Shown: positions 9,699-19,276, counted from the stretch's first letter. The stretch: DNA of 64,000 nt from Desulfobulbus sp. (GCA_009780825.1 WQZH01000002.1:244217-308216); one strand, 5' to 3'. Numbers and translations are program-made. The notes: generated by a model not told the origin, from the sequence alone.

Positions 9699-10442
9699 AT
9701 GCGACGCTTTTTTCTCCCTCCCCATGCCCTGGCAGGCAACCGCCTGACCCTCACCGGTTCCGAAGCGCATCACCTGGCCACGGTCCTGCGGCTTACGCCT
9801 GGGCAGACCGTGGAACTATTCGATGGACAAGGCGCTGTCCATACCGCCCTGCTCCAAGTCGTGGATCATGACCGGGTGATGGCCGAGATCACCGCGACCC
9901 GGCTGGAGGCGGCTACCGTCGGTTCACCGTTGACGCTCGCCCAGTGTATGCTCAAGGGCAAGAAAATGGATGTGTTGGTGCAGAAGGCCACCGAGCTGGG
10001 CGTGCAGACCTTTGCACCACTGATGTCCCGTTATTGTGAAAACCATGGCGACCGGAACCGTCAGCAGGAGCGATGGCAGCGGATTATGCTCGAAGCCTGC
10101 AAGCAGTGCCGCCGGACCACGCCGATGCGCATCCTGCCGGTCATGCCCCTGGCCCGGCTCGATGCCGCCTTGTACCTGCATCGCCTGGTTGCCTGGGAAG
10201 AGGAACGAAAGGCGCCGCTGTCTGTTGATTTTACCGGCCGGCCGGGGCCGATTTGCCTGGTGGTGGGCCCGGAAGGGGGGCTGCATGCCGACGAGCTGCA
10301 AGTGCTGCAACAGGGGCAATTTACTGCCTTTTCCCTTGGGCCTTTGATCTTGCGTGGCGAGACCGCCGCTCTGGCCGCCGCCGCCATCGTCCAATTTCTC
10401 GCCGGCACCCTGCAACCAACCCAAACAGAGGCCGCTTCATGA
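9699..10442 (+). CDS. rsmE: 16S rRNA m3U1498 methyltransferase RsmE
   Basis: SAM-dependent SPOUT methyltransferase that modifies U1498 in the 30S decoding region. The 247-residue protein begins MRRFFLPP, has GSEAHHLATVLRL of the PUA-like N-terminal domain, MLKGKKMDVLVQKATELGV, and the knot motifs VVGPEGGLHADEL and LGPLILRGETAALAA. The start is the ATG directly at MRRFF; the open frame upstream overlaps folA and is noncoding. Its stop overlaps the dtd start (ATGA), a sign of translational coupling of two translation-quality genes. Confidence 0.95.
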   Translation: MRRFFLPPHALAGNRLTLTGSEAHHLATVLRLTPGQTVELFDGQGAVHTALLQVVDHDRVMAEITATRLEAATVGSPLTLAQCMLKGKKMDVLVQKATELGVQTFAPLMSRYCENHGDRNRQQERWQRIMLEACKQCRRTTPMRILPVMPLARLDAALYLHRLVAWEEERKAPLSVDFTGRPGPICLVVGPEGGLHADELQVLQQGQFTAFSLGPLILRGETAALAAAAIVQFLAGTLQPTQTEAAS

Positions 10443-10888
10443 GAGTGGTTGTCCAGCGGGTCATCCGGGCCCAGGTCGAGGTTGGCGGGCAAAATGTCGC
10501 TGCTATCGGCCGCGGTTTGGTGGCGCTGGCCGGCATCCATCGCGCCGATACCGGGAAAGATCTGATCTGGATGGCGGACAAGATCCAGCATCTGCGCATT
10601 TTCGACGATGAGCAGGGCGTGATGAACCGCTCGCTCGCCGATGCTGGCGGCCAACTGCTGGTCGTTTCTCAGTTCACCCTCCACGGCGATTGCCGCAAGG
10701 GCCGCCGTCCTTCCTGGAATGAGGCCGCCCCACCCGAACTGGCCCGCCCTCTCTACGACCAGTTTCTCGTCTTGTGCCGGGAGCGGTCCATCGCGGTCCA
10801 GGCGGGCGTGTTCCAGGCGGAGATGGAACTCACTTTGACCAATTCCGGACCAGTCACCATCTTGTTGGATTCCCATAAAACTTTCTGA
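10439..10888 (+). CDS. dtd: D-aminoacyl-tRNA deacylase
   Basis: Homodimeric proofreading enzyme that hydrolyses D-aminoacyl-tRNA and mischarged Gly-tRNA-Ala. The 149 residues match the family length. The start MRVVVQRVIRAQVEVGG, the catalytic SQFTLHGDCRKGRRPS region and the C-terminal LTNSGPVTILLDS carrying the cross-subunit Gly-cisPro-like segment are all present. The ATG overlaps the rsmE stop by 4 bp. The next gene, an M16 protease, starts 13 bp downstream. Confidence 0.96.
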   Translation: MRVVVQRVIRAQVEVGGQNVAAIGRGLVALAGIHRADTGKDLIWMADKIQHLRIFDDEQGVMNRSLADAGGQLLVVSQFTLHGDCRKGRRPSWNEAAPPELARPLYDQFLVLCRERSIAVQAGVFQAEMELTLTNSGPVTILLDSHKTF

Positions 10889-10900
10889 GAACAGAGCATC

Positions 10901-13834
10901 ATGACCACTTCATTTGCCATCGGATCGATCTACCATGGTTTTTTGCTGGAACACAAGGAATACATCGCCGAGATCCATTCCACCGCTTTCCTGTTCACCC
11001 ATACGGTGCTGGGCTGCCAAGCCCTGGCGATCAAGAACGAGGACGCCAACAAAACCTTCTGCATCTCTTTTATGACTGTGCCCGAGGATTCCACCGGCGT
11101 GGCCCATATCCTCGAACATTCGGTGCTGATGGGCTCAAGGAAGTATCCGGTGAGGGACGTGTTCGGCGAAATCAACAAGGGCGGGCTGATGACCTTTCTC
11201 AACGCCATGACCGGAGCGGACACGACCTGGTATCCCTTCGCCACCCGGAATGTCACGGAATATTTTAACATTATGGACGTGTACTGCGATGTGGCCTTCA
11301 ACCCGCTTCTGCTCCGTTCGACCTTTGAGCAGGAAGGCTGGCATTACCACCTCGAAGACGCGGACCAGCCCGTGCAGTTCATGGGCGTGGTGCTCAACGA
11401 GATGAAGGGCGCCTATTCCGACCCGATCCGGGCGCTGTTTCATCACACCTACCAGGGCCTGATGCCGGAATCCACTTATGCCCATGAGTCGGGCGGCGAT
11501 CCGCGGCGTATTCCCGAGCTCAGCTATGAGCAGTTTGTCGAGTTTCATCGCCTGCACTACCACCCATCAAACTGCACCTTGTTCTTTTACGGCGACGCCT
11601 CGCTCGACGAGGAGCTGGCCTTTGTTCAGGATCGTTTCTTGAAACAGTTCGATCAGCCGGTGGCCAAGGCCACGATCAGGGAAGGGCACAACGTCATTGC
11701 GCCGCTGGTCATCGAAGACAGCTACCCGGTACAGCCGGGCAGCGCCACCGGCCAGAAGACCTTTCTTGCCATCAGTTCGGCGGTGGGCACGATTCGGGAC
11801 CGCAAGCTGAATGCCGCCTTCCAGATCATCGCCAATATCCTGTTCAACTCCGATGGTTCGCCGCTGAAAAAGGCGATCTTGAATGCTTCGCTCTGTAAGG
11901 ATTTCGGCGGGTTATTTCTTGCAAACACCTGTTTCAAAACCTTGATGACCACCTATCTGGTCGGCACGGACCCGGAAAAGCGCGACCATTTTCTCGCCCT
12001 CTACCGGGCGACCCTGACGCGGATGGTCGAGCAGGGTCTGGATCGGGAGTTGATGCTTTCGGAATTGAACAAGTACGAGTTCGCGGTACGGGAGGAGATG
12101 AACAAGGCCCAGCGCGGTCTGGATTTGCTTAACAAGGTGCTGCCCACCCTCAACCATGGCGGCATCGAACCCTTTGCAACCCTGCGGATAGACGCCCTCC
12201 TGGCCGAGATCCGCAGGGAAGCCACTGCCAACGGCTATTTCGAGCGCCTGATCCGTACCTACCTGCTCGACAATCCGGCCACGGTCACGGTCAGCCTGGA
12301 GCCCGATCCCGAGAGGATGGCTCAAAACCTGCAAGAGGAACAGGAACGGCTGGCCGCCTTTTCCCGTTCGCTTGACCAGGCTGGTCGTATCCGGTTGATG
12401 GAGCGCACCCGGGAGTTGATGGCCCTGCAGGCGACGCCCAACTCGGCCGTGGAGCTGCGACGCCTGCCCAGCCTCTCCCTGCACGACTTGGATCCGCGGC
12501 CGCCTTTTCACGCTGTCCAGCCCACCGAACTGGCCGGGGCCGAGCTGCTGGTCAGCGATTTTGAGACCAATGGCATCTGTTATCTCGATTTCGGCCTCGA
12601 CTGTTCCGCGGTGCCGGCGGATCTGCTCCCCTACCTTGACCTGTTCGGGACCATCATCACCGAGATCGGCACAGCACGAAAAGATTACATGCAGTTCGCC
12701 AAGGCGATCAACCTGTGCACCGGTGATTTCTCCCATTCTTTCCAGGTGTACGTCCGCGCCGATGACCGCAGCCAGGTTCGGCCGATCCTCTGGTTGCACG
12801 TCAAAGCGCTGTCTTCCTATCTGGAACACGCCCTGGCCCTGTTGACCGAGGTGTTGACCGAGGTGGACTTCTCCGATGAGCACCACATCGAGGAGATCGT
12901 CCATCGGGAATTTGCCTGGGCGGAACATGCAGCCCAGAGCGACGGCTATTCTCTGGCCGCGACCAGGACCTTTTCTCACCTGAGTCGCGCCGGCAAGTAT
13001 TACGAATGCGTGCACGGCATCCATGCCTATCTGCACCAGCGCCACCTGACCAGCCATTATCTGGAGAATGAGGACAAGCTGCATGCGGCCCTGCGTCAGC
13101 TCCGCGACCTGCTCTTCCGCCGCCAGGGCTTGGTGGTGGCTATCACCGCCCAGGATGCGGATATCCGCAGGTTCCAGCAGTTGGGGCAGGGGGTGGTCAA
13201 GGCCCTCACGAAGGTGCCGCTCCTGCCGATTCGGCCACGATTCGACCATGTGCCGGATACCCAGGCCTTCACCACCTCGGCAGAGGTGGTCTACAATGTC
13301 CAGGCCTGTACCCTGTTTGCCGATCCCGGCCAATATAACGGCTCCTTCGAGGTGCTCCGCACCTGGATCTCGCGGGATTATCTCTGGAATACAGTGCGGC
13401 AGATGGGTGGCGCCTACGGTTGCTTTGTCCAGTTCAACCACGTGACCGGCAATTTCGGCATGGTCAGTTACCGCGACCCGCAGGTGCGGAAAACCTTCGA
13501 GGCCTATGAGGCTTTGCCGGCGGCAATCAACGGCTTGGACAGCCTGTCCGTCGAATCGTTACAGCAGTTGGTTATCGGCGCCTACGGGGCCGCCAATCCG
13601 CATCAAGGGCCAGCCACCAGGTCCACTGTCGCGCGCAATGACTACCTGACCGGGATCACGCCGGCCTTCCGCCAGCAGCGGATAGAGGAGATTGTCCGCA
13701 CCACGGCCAATGACCTGCGCGCGTTCGCCCCGCTGTTCCGGCAATTGCAGGCAACCCGCTACCGGACCACCATCGGCAATCGGGAAAAGATCATTCAGGA
13801 TGGGGAGTTGTTCGGCGAGACGACTGAGTTGTGA
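10901..13834 (+). CDS. M16C family zinc metalloprotease (presequence protease/PreP-like)
   Basis: Large 977-residue peptidase of the insulinase superfamily, expected to degrade short peptides inside a closed two-half chamber. The inverted zinc motif HxxEH is HILEH at residues 69-73, in GVAHILEHSVLMGSRKYPV, with the distal Glu expected in the NEMKGAYSD segment about 95 residues later. The C-terminal half has the weaker second M16 repeat typical of PreP (for example GGAYGCFVQFN). No signal peptide is visible, so it is probably cytoplasmic. It starts 13 bp after dtd on the same strand. Length and the whole-gene fold order fit PreP better than the shorter processing-peptidase type. Confidence 0.9.
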   Translation: MTTSFAIGSIYHGFLLEHKEYIAEIHSTAFLFTHTVLGCQALAIKNEDANKTFCISFMTVPEDSTGVAHILEHSVLMGSRKYPVRDVFGEINKGGLMTFLNAMTGADTTWYPFATRNVTEYFNIMDVYCDVAFNPLLLRSTFEQEGWHYHLEDADQPVQFMGVVLNEMKGAYSDPIRALFHHTYQGLMPESTYAHESGGDPRRIPELSYEQFVEFHRLHYHPSNCTLFFYGDASLDEELAFVQDRFLKQFDQPVAKATIREGHNVIAPLVIEDSYPVQPGSATGQKTFLAISSAVGTIRDRKLNAAFQIIANILFNSDGSPLKKAILNASLCKDFGGLFLANTCFKTLMTTYLVGTDPEKRDHFLALYRATLTRMVEQGLDRELMLSELNKYEFAVREEMNKAQRGLDLLNKVLPTLNHGGIEPFATLRIDALLAEIRREATANGYFERLIRTYLLDNPATVTVSLEPDPERMAQNLQEEQERLAAFSRSLDQAGRIRLMERTRELMALQATPNSAVELRRLPSLSLHDLDPRPPFHAVQPTELAGAELLVSDFETNGICYLDFGLDCSAVPADLLPYLDLFGTIITEIGTARKDYMQFAKAINLCTGDFSHSFQVYVRADDRSQVRPILWLHVKALSSYLEHALALLTEVLTEVDFSDEHHIEEIVHREFAWAEHAAQSDGYSLAATRTFSHLSRAGKYYECVHGIHAYLHQRHLTSHYLENEDKLHAALRQLRDLLFRRQGLVVAITAQDADIRRFQQLGQGVVKALTKVPLLPIRPRFDHVPDTQAFTTSAEVVYNVQACTLFADPGQYNGSFEVLRTWISRDYLWNTVRQMGGAYGCFVQFNHVTGNFGMVSYRDPQVRKTFEAYEALPAAINGLDSLSVESLQQLVIGAYGAANPHQGPATRSTVARNDYLTGITPAFRQQRIEEIVRTTANDLRAFAPLFRQLQATRYRTTIGNREKIIQDGELFGETTEL

Positions 13835-13851
13835 TGGCCGCCGGCCTGCGG

Positions 13852-14238
13852 TCAGTCTTTTTTGGGGGTGGACAGCCGGTCGACGACCCGGTTGTAATAG
13901 GGGGTGTCCTCCCCCAGGTCCATGGGACGCCCATGGCGGCTTCCCAGCTTGGTCTTGAGACAGCTGATTCTCCGCAGTTGCCTGACCTTTTCCCGTTCGT
14001 CCGCGCAGGTGGCCAGGAGTTGCTCCACCCGGTTGATCTCTTGCTGCAACGCCACTTCCTCGGGAACATATCCGCCATTTTTCAAGAGCCGGTAGGCCAT
14101 GCGCAGATCTTCGGGGACATGGGCCATGTCGTCGGGCGGAAGCGGTTTGTTTTTCCAGTGGGAAAGATCGGGAATCGTCCCGTCGGTCATGGCCTGCTGG
14201 ATTTTACGTTCGGCGATGGTCTGGATAATCGAAAGCAT
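13852..14238 (-). CDS. DUF1992 (DnaJ-homologue subfamily C member 28-like) protein
   Basis: Small cytoplasmic protein of 128 residues with the DUF1992 pattern: IIQTIAERKIQQAM near the start, then DLSHWKNKPLPPDD, PEDLRMAYRLLKNGGYVPEE, and a charged helical C-terminus. The domain is called DnaJ-homologue because a eukaryotic member carries a J-domain; no J-domain or HPD motif is present here. The function is unknown. The ATG at 14238 is preferred because the family begins there; a GTG eight codons upstream is the alternative. It is convergent with the M16 gene, 17 bp away. Confidence 0.82.
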   Translation of the reverse strand: MLSIIQTIAERKIQQAMTDGTIPDLSHWKNKPLPPDDMAHVPEDLRMAYRLLKNGGYVPEEVALQQEINRVEQLLATCADEREKVRQLRRISCLKTKLGSRHGRPMDLGEDTPYYNRVVDRLSTPKKD

Positions 14239-14325
14239 GGGGTTTTGTCGTGTGCCCGCCACGAGGCATCTGCCATAAAAATGGAGTTAAAACAAGTTGC
14301 AATCCGCGTCTCTGCGCAACACTGT

Positions 14326-14498
14326 TAATGAGTACGTTATGCACCGAACACTGACCAGAGTTTTTTCTGTCATTTCGACGAACACAGCGAGGAGAAATCT
14401 ATAAATATTTCCGCAAGTTCTCGCGCAAGCCAAGGAGATTTCCCTTTGGTCGAAATGACGAAACAAGGGCTGTTGTTCGGTGATTAATGACCGCATTA
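14326..14498. repeat. MITE-like palindromic repeat, copy 2 (complete)
   Basis: The element starts TAATG (14326) and ends CATTA (14498). Its two ends are imperfect inverted repeats of about 55 bp. Each arm read inwards contains ACCGAACA followed later by GTCATTTCGAC. The centre is AT-rich and can form a long hairpin. It is the better-preserved partner of the copy at 7686-7846. It lies between the DUF1992 gene and the AT-rich TPR locus, in otherwise gene-free sequence (14239-14583). Confidence 0.78.
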
Positions 14499-14583
14499 AT
14501 GATACAGACAAAGAGACGGATGGTGGCCCATCCATCTCTTTGTATTGTGAACAAGCCTACAATTTTTTCTTGGCAACAGCTTG

Positions 14584-16035
14584 CTATTTCAGCATGTCCT
14601 CTGGTTGTACAGTATGGAACAAGCTCTGGTCCACTTGCTTGGCTTTTTTGTAATCCTCCAAGGCCAGATCTTTTTGGCCGAGCTTTTTGTAACAATCACC
14701 GCGATGCAAAAAGCCCCACCCATTGTTTGGGGAAAGCTCAATCACCTTAGAAAAATCATCTTTTGCTTTTAAAAAATCATTTTTGGCAAAATACATCCTG
14801 CCCCTGTCGAGATAATAGACGTTTTTGCCGTTTTTTTTCTCTATCGCCTTGCTCAAATTCAAAATTGCTTCGTCCGTATTTTTCATTTTTTCAAAGAGCA
14901 ACATTCCAAGACGATGGTATGCGTCATCATTGTCAGGATCAATTTTGAGGAATACCTGGTAATCATTCTTTGCGAGGTCAAATTTTCCTTGGTTGAAATA
15001 TTCGAAAGCCCGGTACAATAATATCTGTTTATTCTCTGGAGTGAATTTAATTTTAGTTCCGGTCTTTGGGAGTATTACTCCTAACTCAACAAATGCGCTG
15101 TTTGCGCTCCCGTCCTTGTATTGTAATGATGCTAACAAATCTTGTTCAGATTTTTTATACTCTTTCAATTCCTTGTAACATCTGGCTCTGTCAATATACG
15201 AATAACCCTTTGGCTTTATAAGAATAGCCTGGGAATAATCCTTCTCCGCCAACTCAAATTTATTCATCTTTTTATAAACAAACCCCCTCCTGAGCAAGTA
15301 TTCGTCGTTTTCTTTGTTCGAATCAATGGCCTGTGAGTAATAGCGCAAGGCTTGCTCGATATCATTTCGTCCCATAGAGATCTCCCCAAGCTGATACCAG
15401 GCCCTATCATGCTTGGGATTGAGGGTTGTAATTTCCTGATACTGCTTTTCAGCTTCGGCGATCCGGCCCAATTGAAAATTGTCATTGGCAAGTATTTCTA
15501 ATTGCTCAATTTTGTCAATGGTAGGCTTCTGCGGTTCCCGCCTGCCGTATTTTTCAACAAAAGCGCGCGCTTCATCAATCTTCGGACCGTACAGTGCGGC
15601 AAGTTGCATATCTTCGATAGCCTTCTCCCGGTTGCCCATACTCTCAAGGCACAGCCCCCGATAATAATAGGCTTCTCCATGGGCAGAGTTGATCTCGATC
15701 AGTTTGCTGAACACTGCTATCGCGGTATCATACCGCCGTTGCATGAATAACGACGTGCCAAAGCTCAATATATATTTTTGGTTTTCAGGATTTTTGCTGA
15801 CCGCAACTCCGTAATAGTTTGATGCACTATTAAAGTCGTACTCTAACTTTTCAGCGATCTGGCCAGCCAGATAATAAAGCGGCTCATTTCCAGGTTCACG
15901 CTCAAGAAGGCTGGTGACGCATTCGCTGGCTTCTTTTTTCATTTTGCGATAATAAAACCCCTCGCAATCACTCAACTGATACGACGCATTTCTCTCTGCG
16001 GATCGTTCCGCCTCTTTTTTCCTATCATCCTGCAA
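14584..16035 (-). CDS. TPR-repeat protein, second part of a probably single locus
   Basis: About 483 residues made almost entirely of tetratricopeptide repeats; clear units include AYYYRGLCLESMGNREKAIE, RAWYQLGEISMGRNDIEQAL and AYHRLGMLLFEKMKNTDEAI. It should be a protein-interaction scaffold. The first usable start is a TTG at 16035 with no ribosome binding site, and the N-terminus (QDDRKKEAERSAERN) is a charged linker, not a normal beginning. The upstream TPR frame stops 3 nt earlier, and this frame is -1 relative to it across a run of seven A. A fused product is therefore plausible. Base composition is AT-richer than neighbouring core genes. Exact function unknown. Confidence 0.78.
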   Translation of the reverse strand: MQDDRKKEAERSAERNASYQLSDCEGFYYRKMKKEASECVTSLLEREPGNEPLYYLAGQIAEKLEYDFNSASNYYGVAVSKNPENQKYILSFGTSLFMQRRYDTAIAVFSKLIEINSAHGEAYYYRGLCLESMGNREKAIEDMQLAALYGPKIDEARAFVEKYGRREPQKPTIDKIEQLEILANDNFQLGRIAEAEKQYQEITTLNPKHDRAWYQLGEISMGRNDIEQALRYYSQAIDSNKENDEYLLRRGFVYKKMNKFELAEKDYSQAILIKPKGYSYIDRARCYKELKEYKKSEQDLLASLQYKDGSANSAFVELGVILPKTGTKIKFTPENKQILLYRAFEYFNQGKFDLAKNDYQVFLKIDPDNDDAYHRLGMLLFEKMKNTDEAILNLSKAIEKKNGKNVYYLDRGRMYFAKNDFLKAKDDFSKVIELSPNNGWGFLHRGDCYKKLGQKDLALEDYKKAKQVDQSLFHTVQPEDMLK

Positions 16036-16037
16036 AT

Positions 16038-17516
16038 CTATAATCTGATCGCTTTTTTTCCCTTGATCTCGGAAGCCTTGTTGTCACCTGGCTCTTTTTT
16101 GATATTTTTTTCAGATTTTTCCTTCATGTATTCATCAAGAGAATTGATTGCGCTTTCTTTATACTTCTTGTCTTCTTTAACGATCAGCATATCTTCAATA
16201 GCGCCGTCAAGATCACCGATTTTGTGCCTGGCATGAGCTCGTTTGATACGAGAATTAGTATGTTCTTGATCTATATCTAAAGCTTTACTAAAATTATCTA
16301 TAGCAAAATCATATTTTTCTTTGAAAAAGAGAATATTTCCAAGTGTATAATAATACCATTTTTTATATGAATCATCCTGTTCATGGTTAATTATTTGTCT
16401 GAAATTACTTGTTCCTCCTTCAATATCATTGTATTTATTGATTTTTAAAGATCCAATATTTGCCAAGGCAAAGTTTGAATCTTTGTTGATTTTGAATAAA
16501 TTATTTAGTTCTCTTTCAGCTTCATCATCCTTTTTTAACATAAACAAGAGTACTATTTTTGCTTCAATATACTTTTCTATCCGAGGATATTTTTTTATGA
16601 TCTTCTCTATATCAGTAAGAGCATGTTCATATTTATCTTCGTTAATATTCAAGAGAGCTTCATAATATCCATGAAGTCCTGATTCCGGAAAGTCAATCTT
16701 GAGGCGTTTTATTCCTTCTTTAATCATTCCTAACGTCTCTTGGTCGATGGTCCTATTTGTTATGGCCTCTCGCTCTTTTACTATGAAATACTTGATACGG
16801 ACCCTTGACTCCAACGAATCAAATATCAGTGAATAAACAGCACTTCCTTTGGGAGCATCATAAAAACATTTCTTCCTGAATTCTTGCCATTCATTCGCCT
16901 TGCCATACCATTGCGGAAACAGATAATTCATTTTTCTATTATACGGCCTCAGCCAATAGTTATCCGCCTGCATGGCCCGGTTAAACCAATTTTCCATCAC
17001 CTCACGCGGATACCCTGTCAATAGGCATACCATGATCATTTCTGCTGCGCTGTAGGGGTCTTGAGGTTCAAGCGCGTAAGATTTTTCAAGATCCGCCTGA
17101 GCCAAAGCGAGAAATTTTTTCATATCCTCCCATTGCTTTTCTGTAACGCTTTTTGCATATTTCGTTCCTCGGGCATTTGCTGCTTCTTGGAGATAATACC
17201 CACCCCGTATCGAATAAGGGAAGTGAGAGTTCTGACTGGAATTACACCATGCATTTAACAACTCATAATCATGTATTGATGAAAATTTTTCATATAATTC
17301 TTCGATAACTCGTAATCCATCAACGGACATTTTTTTTGAAACAAGGATTTTTTGTAATATTGCATCAGCCCGATCAAATGATTTTTTGTCCAATAAAATA
17401 TGAATTTCATCATAAATTGCATCAGTTGATTTCTGTTTAGTATCAGCTTGGCATAATTGATTGTATGGAAGAAACAGAACAAAATAGAGCAGAAATAACA
17501 GGGTTATCCTTTTCAT
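16038..17516 (-). CDS. exported TPR-repeat protein, first part
   Basis: 492 residues beginning with a signal peptide (MKRITLLFLLYFVLFLPY then a polar CQADTK), so it is exported to the periplasm or outer surface. The rest is helical, with degenerate tetratricopeptide repeats that become clearer toward the C-terminus (KWYYYTLGNILFFKEKYDFA, RAHARHKIGDLDGAIEDM). It ends in a lysine-rich tail just after a run of seven A, and the downstream TPR frame starts 2 nt later. AT-rich composition and codon use unlike the flanking nadB suggest an acquired locus. No partner is encoded nearby and the role is unknown. Confidence 0.8.
   Translation of the reverse strand: MKRITLLFLLYFVLFLPYNQLCQADTKQKSTDAIYDEIHILLDKKSFDRADAILQKILVSKKMSVDGLRVIEELYEKFSSIHDYELLNAWCNSSQNSHFPYSIRGGYYLQEAANARGTKYAKSVTEKQWEDMKKFLALAQADLEKSYALEPQDPYSAAEMIMVCLLTGYPREVMENWFNRAMQADNYWLRPYNRKMNYLFPQWYGKANEWQEFRKKCFYDAPKGSAVYSLIFDSLESRVRIKYFIVKEREAITNRTIDQETLGMIKEGIKRLKIDFPESGLHGYYEALLNINEDKYEHALTDIEKIIKKYPRIEKYIEAKIVLLFMLKKDDEAERELNNLFKINKDSNFALANIGSLKINKYNDIEGGTSNFRQIINHEQDDSYKKWYYYTLGNILFFKEKYDFAIDNFSKALDIDQEHTNSRIKRAHARHKIGDLDGAIEDMLIVKEDKKYKESAINSLDEYMKEKSEKNIKKEPGDNKASEIKGKKAIRL
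16053..16059 (-). other. A7 slippery run joining the two TPR reading frames
   Basis: On the coding (minus) strand the sequence reads GGA AAA AAA GCG in the frame of the upstream TPR gene, i.e. an A_AAA_AAA_G heptamer. A -1 slip here enters exactly the frame of the downstream TPR gene, which is open through the junction (KKSDQIIDLQDD), and avoids the TAG at 16038-16040. It is either a programmed frameshift site or a homopolymer indel. Confidence 0.55.
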
Positions 17517-17656
17517 ATTCTTTCTCCTTGAATAATTTCGGGTTCTTCGCTGCCGTATTATAAATTATCGATCCAAGCGACATGACAATGCTTTTGCTCC
17601 ACCCGCCGGCCAAATAAAGTAAACGATCCCGAAAGATACACTTCCTTGGGACTTTT

Positions 17657-19258
17657 TTATTTTTGCAGGACAGTGTCCCGGAGGAACTCGATGCTGTTCT
17701 TGGTCGGGTAGTCGGTGATATAGTGGAGACCGCGCGATTCCTTGCGTGCACTGGCGCTCTGGACGATCAAATCGGCAATGACCGCCAGGTTGCGCAGCTC
17801 GACCAGATCGGGGGTGAGCAGGTAGTCATAGAAATGTTCCTTGATCTCTGCCAGCATGAAACTCAGCCGGGTCTGGATCAGGTTCAGCCGTTTCTGCCGC
17901 CTGACGATGCCCACATAGTCCCACATCAACTGCCGGACCTGGTCCCAGTTGTGTTTGATCAAAATCGATTCGTCCAGGACCGCGGCACCGCCGGTTCGCC
18001 ATGGTTCCACGGCGATGCGGTCCAGCTTGGCGATGGTTTCGATTTTACCCTTGAGCCATTGCGCCGCCCGATGGGCAAAAACTACTGCCTCCAGCAAGGA
18101 GTTGGAGGCCAATCGGTTGGCGCCATGTAGTCCGGTGCATGCGGTTTCCCCCAAGGCCAGCAAATTGGCGATTGAACTCTGCCCCCATTCGTCCACCAGC
18201 ACGCCGCCGCACATGTAATGGGCCGCCGGTACGACCGGGACAGGCTGCTTGGTCAGATCCACGCCGTACTGTTTGCAGATGGCGTAGATATTGGGAAAAC
18301 GTTTCATGAGAAAGGGGGCGGGCTTATGGGTGATATCGAGAAAAACGCAATCCGCGCCGGTCGCCTTCATTTCCGTGTCGATGCCTCGGGCCACCGTATC
18401 ACGGGTAGCCAGATCGCCCCGTTCATCGTATTTTTTCATGAACGGTTCGCCCTGTTGATTGATCAGGACGCCGCCTTCCCCCCGCACCGCTTCGGAGATG
18501 AGAAAATTTTTCGCCTCCCGGTTGAAGAAACAGGTGGGGTGGAACTGGATGAACTCCATATTGGCCACATTGGCTCCGGCTCGATAGGCCATGGCCACAC
18601 CATCGCCGGTGGCGATGTCCGGGTTGGTGGTATACAGATAGACCTTGCCACACCCCCCGGTGCAGAGCACGGTCACTCCCGCTGGATACGCCTCGACCTC
18701 TCCGGTTGTCCGGTCAAGGACATAAGCTCCAAGGCAGCGGTCATGATTGTTTCGTTCCCGGCCACGCGTTTTCGATTCAATCAAGAGATCGATGGCGAGA
18801 TGATTTTCCAGAACCTTGATGTTGGGTGTCGCCGCAATCTGTTCCAAAAGCGCCCGCTCAATCTCTTTTCCGGTGAGATCGGAAGCGTGCGCAACCCGCC
18901 GGGCCGAATGGCCGCCTTCCATGCCCAGGTCGAATTCTCTGCCATCCTTGCCCTTCTGAAAACGTACCCCCAGATCGACCAATTCCCGGACCCGGTCTGG
19001 TCCTTCGCTGGCGACAATGCGGACCATGGCCTCGTTGCACAGGCCGTCGCCGGAGCGCAAGGTGTCGTCGATATGCGCTTCGATGGAATCTTCCACGGAA
19101 AGAACTGCGGCCACCCCGCCTTGGGCCAGATTGGTTGCGGTGTCAGCCTTGTTTTTTTTGGTGATCAAGGTCACCTGCGCAAATGGCGCCACTTTGAGCG
19201 CGAAGGAAAGTCCTGACACGCCGCTGCCGATGATCAACACGTCGCTGTGTTCCGCCAT
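17657..19258 (-). CDS. nadB: L-aspartate oxidase
   Basis: FAD enzyme that oxidises L-aspartate to iminoaspartate, the first step of de novo NAD synthesis; in anaerobes fumarate serves as electron acceptor. The 533-residue product has the FAD-binding IIGSGVSGLSFALK near residues 10-23, the ATNLAQGGVAA and EGGHSARRVAHA segments, and FIQFHPT of the fumarate-reductase-like flavoprotein fold. The C-terminal helical domain with ESRGLHYITDYP is typical of NadB. nadA and nadC are not in the window. It is divergent from parA, with a parS site in the shared 139-bp region. Confidence 0.94.
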   Translation of the reverse strand: MAEHSDVLIIGSGVSGLSFALKVAPFAQVTLITKKNKADTATNLAQGGVAAVLSVEDSIEAHIDDTLRSGDGLCNEAMVRIVASEGPDRVRELVDLGVRFQKGKDGREFDLGMEGGHSARRVAHASDLTGKEIERALLEQIAATPNIKVLENHLAIDLLIESKTRGRERNNHDRCLGAYVLDRTTGEVEAYPAGVTVLCTGGCGKVYLYTTNPDIATGDGVAMAYRAGANVANMEFIQFHPTCFFNREAKNFLISEAVRGEGGVLINQQGEPFMKKYDERGDLATRDTVARGIDTEMKATGADCVFLDITHKPAPFLMKRFPNIYAICKQYGVDLTKQPVPVVPAAHYMCGGVLVDEWGQSSIANLLALGETACTGLHGANRLASNSLLEAVVFAHRAAQWLKGKIETIAKLDRIAVEPWRTGGAAVLDESILIKHNWDQVRQLMWDYVGIVRRQKRLNLIQTRLSFMLAEIKEHFYDYLLTPDLVELRNLAVIADLIVQSASARKESRGLHYITDYPTKNSIEFLRDTVLQK

Positions 19259-19276
19259 AGGGGATGACTCCAGTTA

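Noticed and set aside
11912..13441. 509-residue minus-strand open frame opposite the M16 protease
   Set aside because: The M16 gene is full length with complete zinc motif; the antisense frame is a by-product of GC-rich codon usage.
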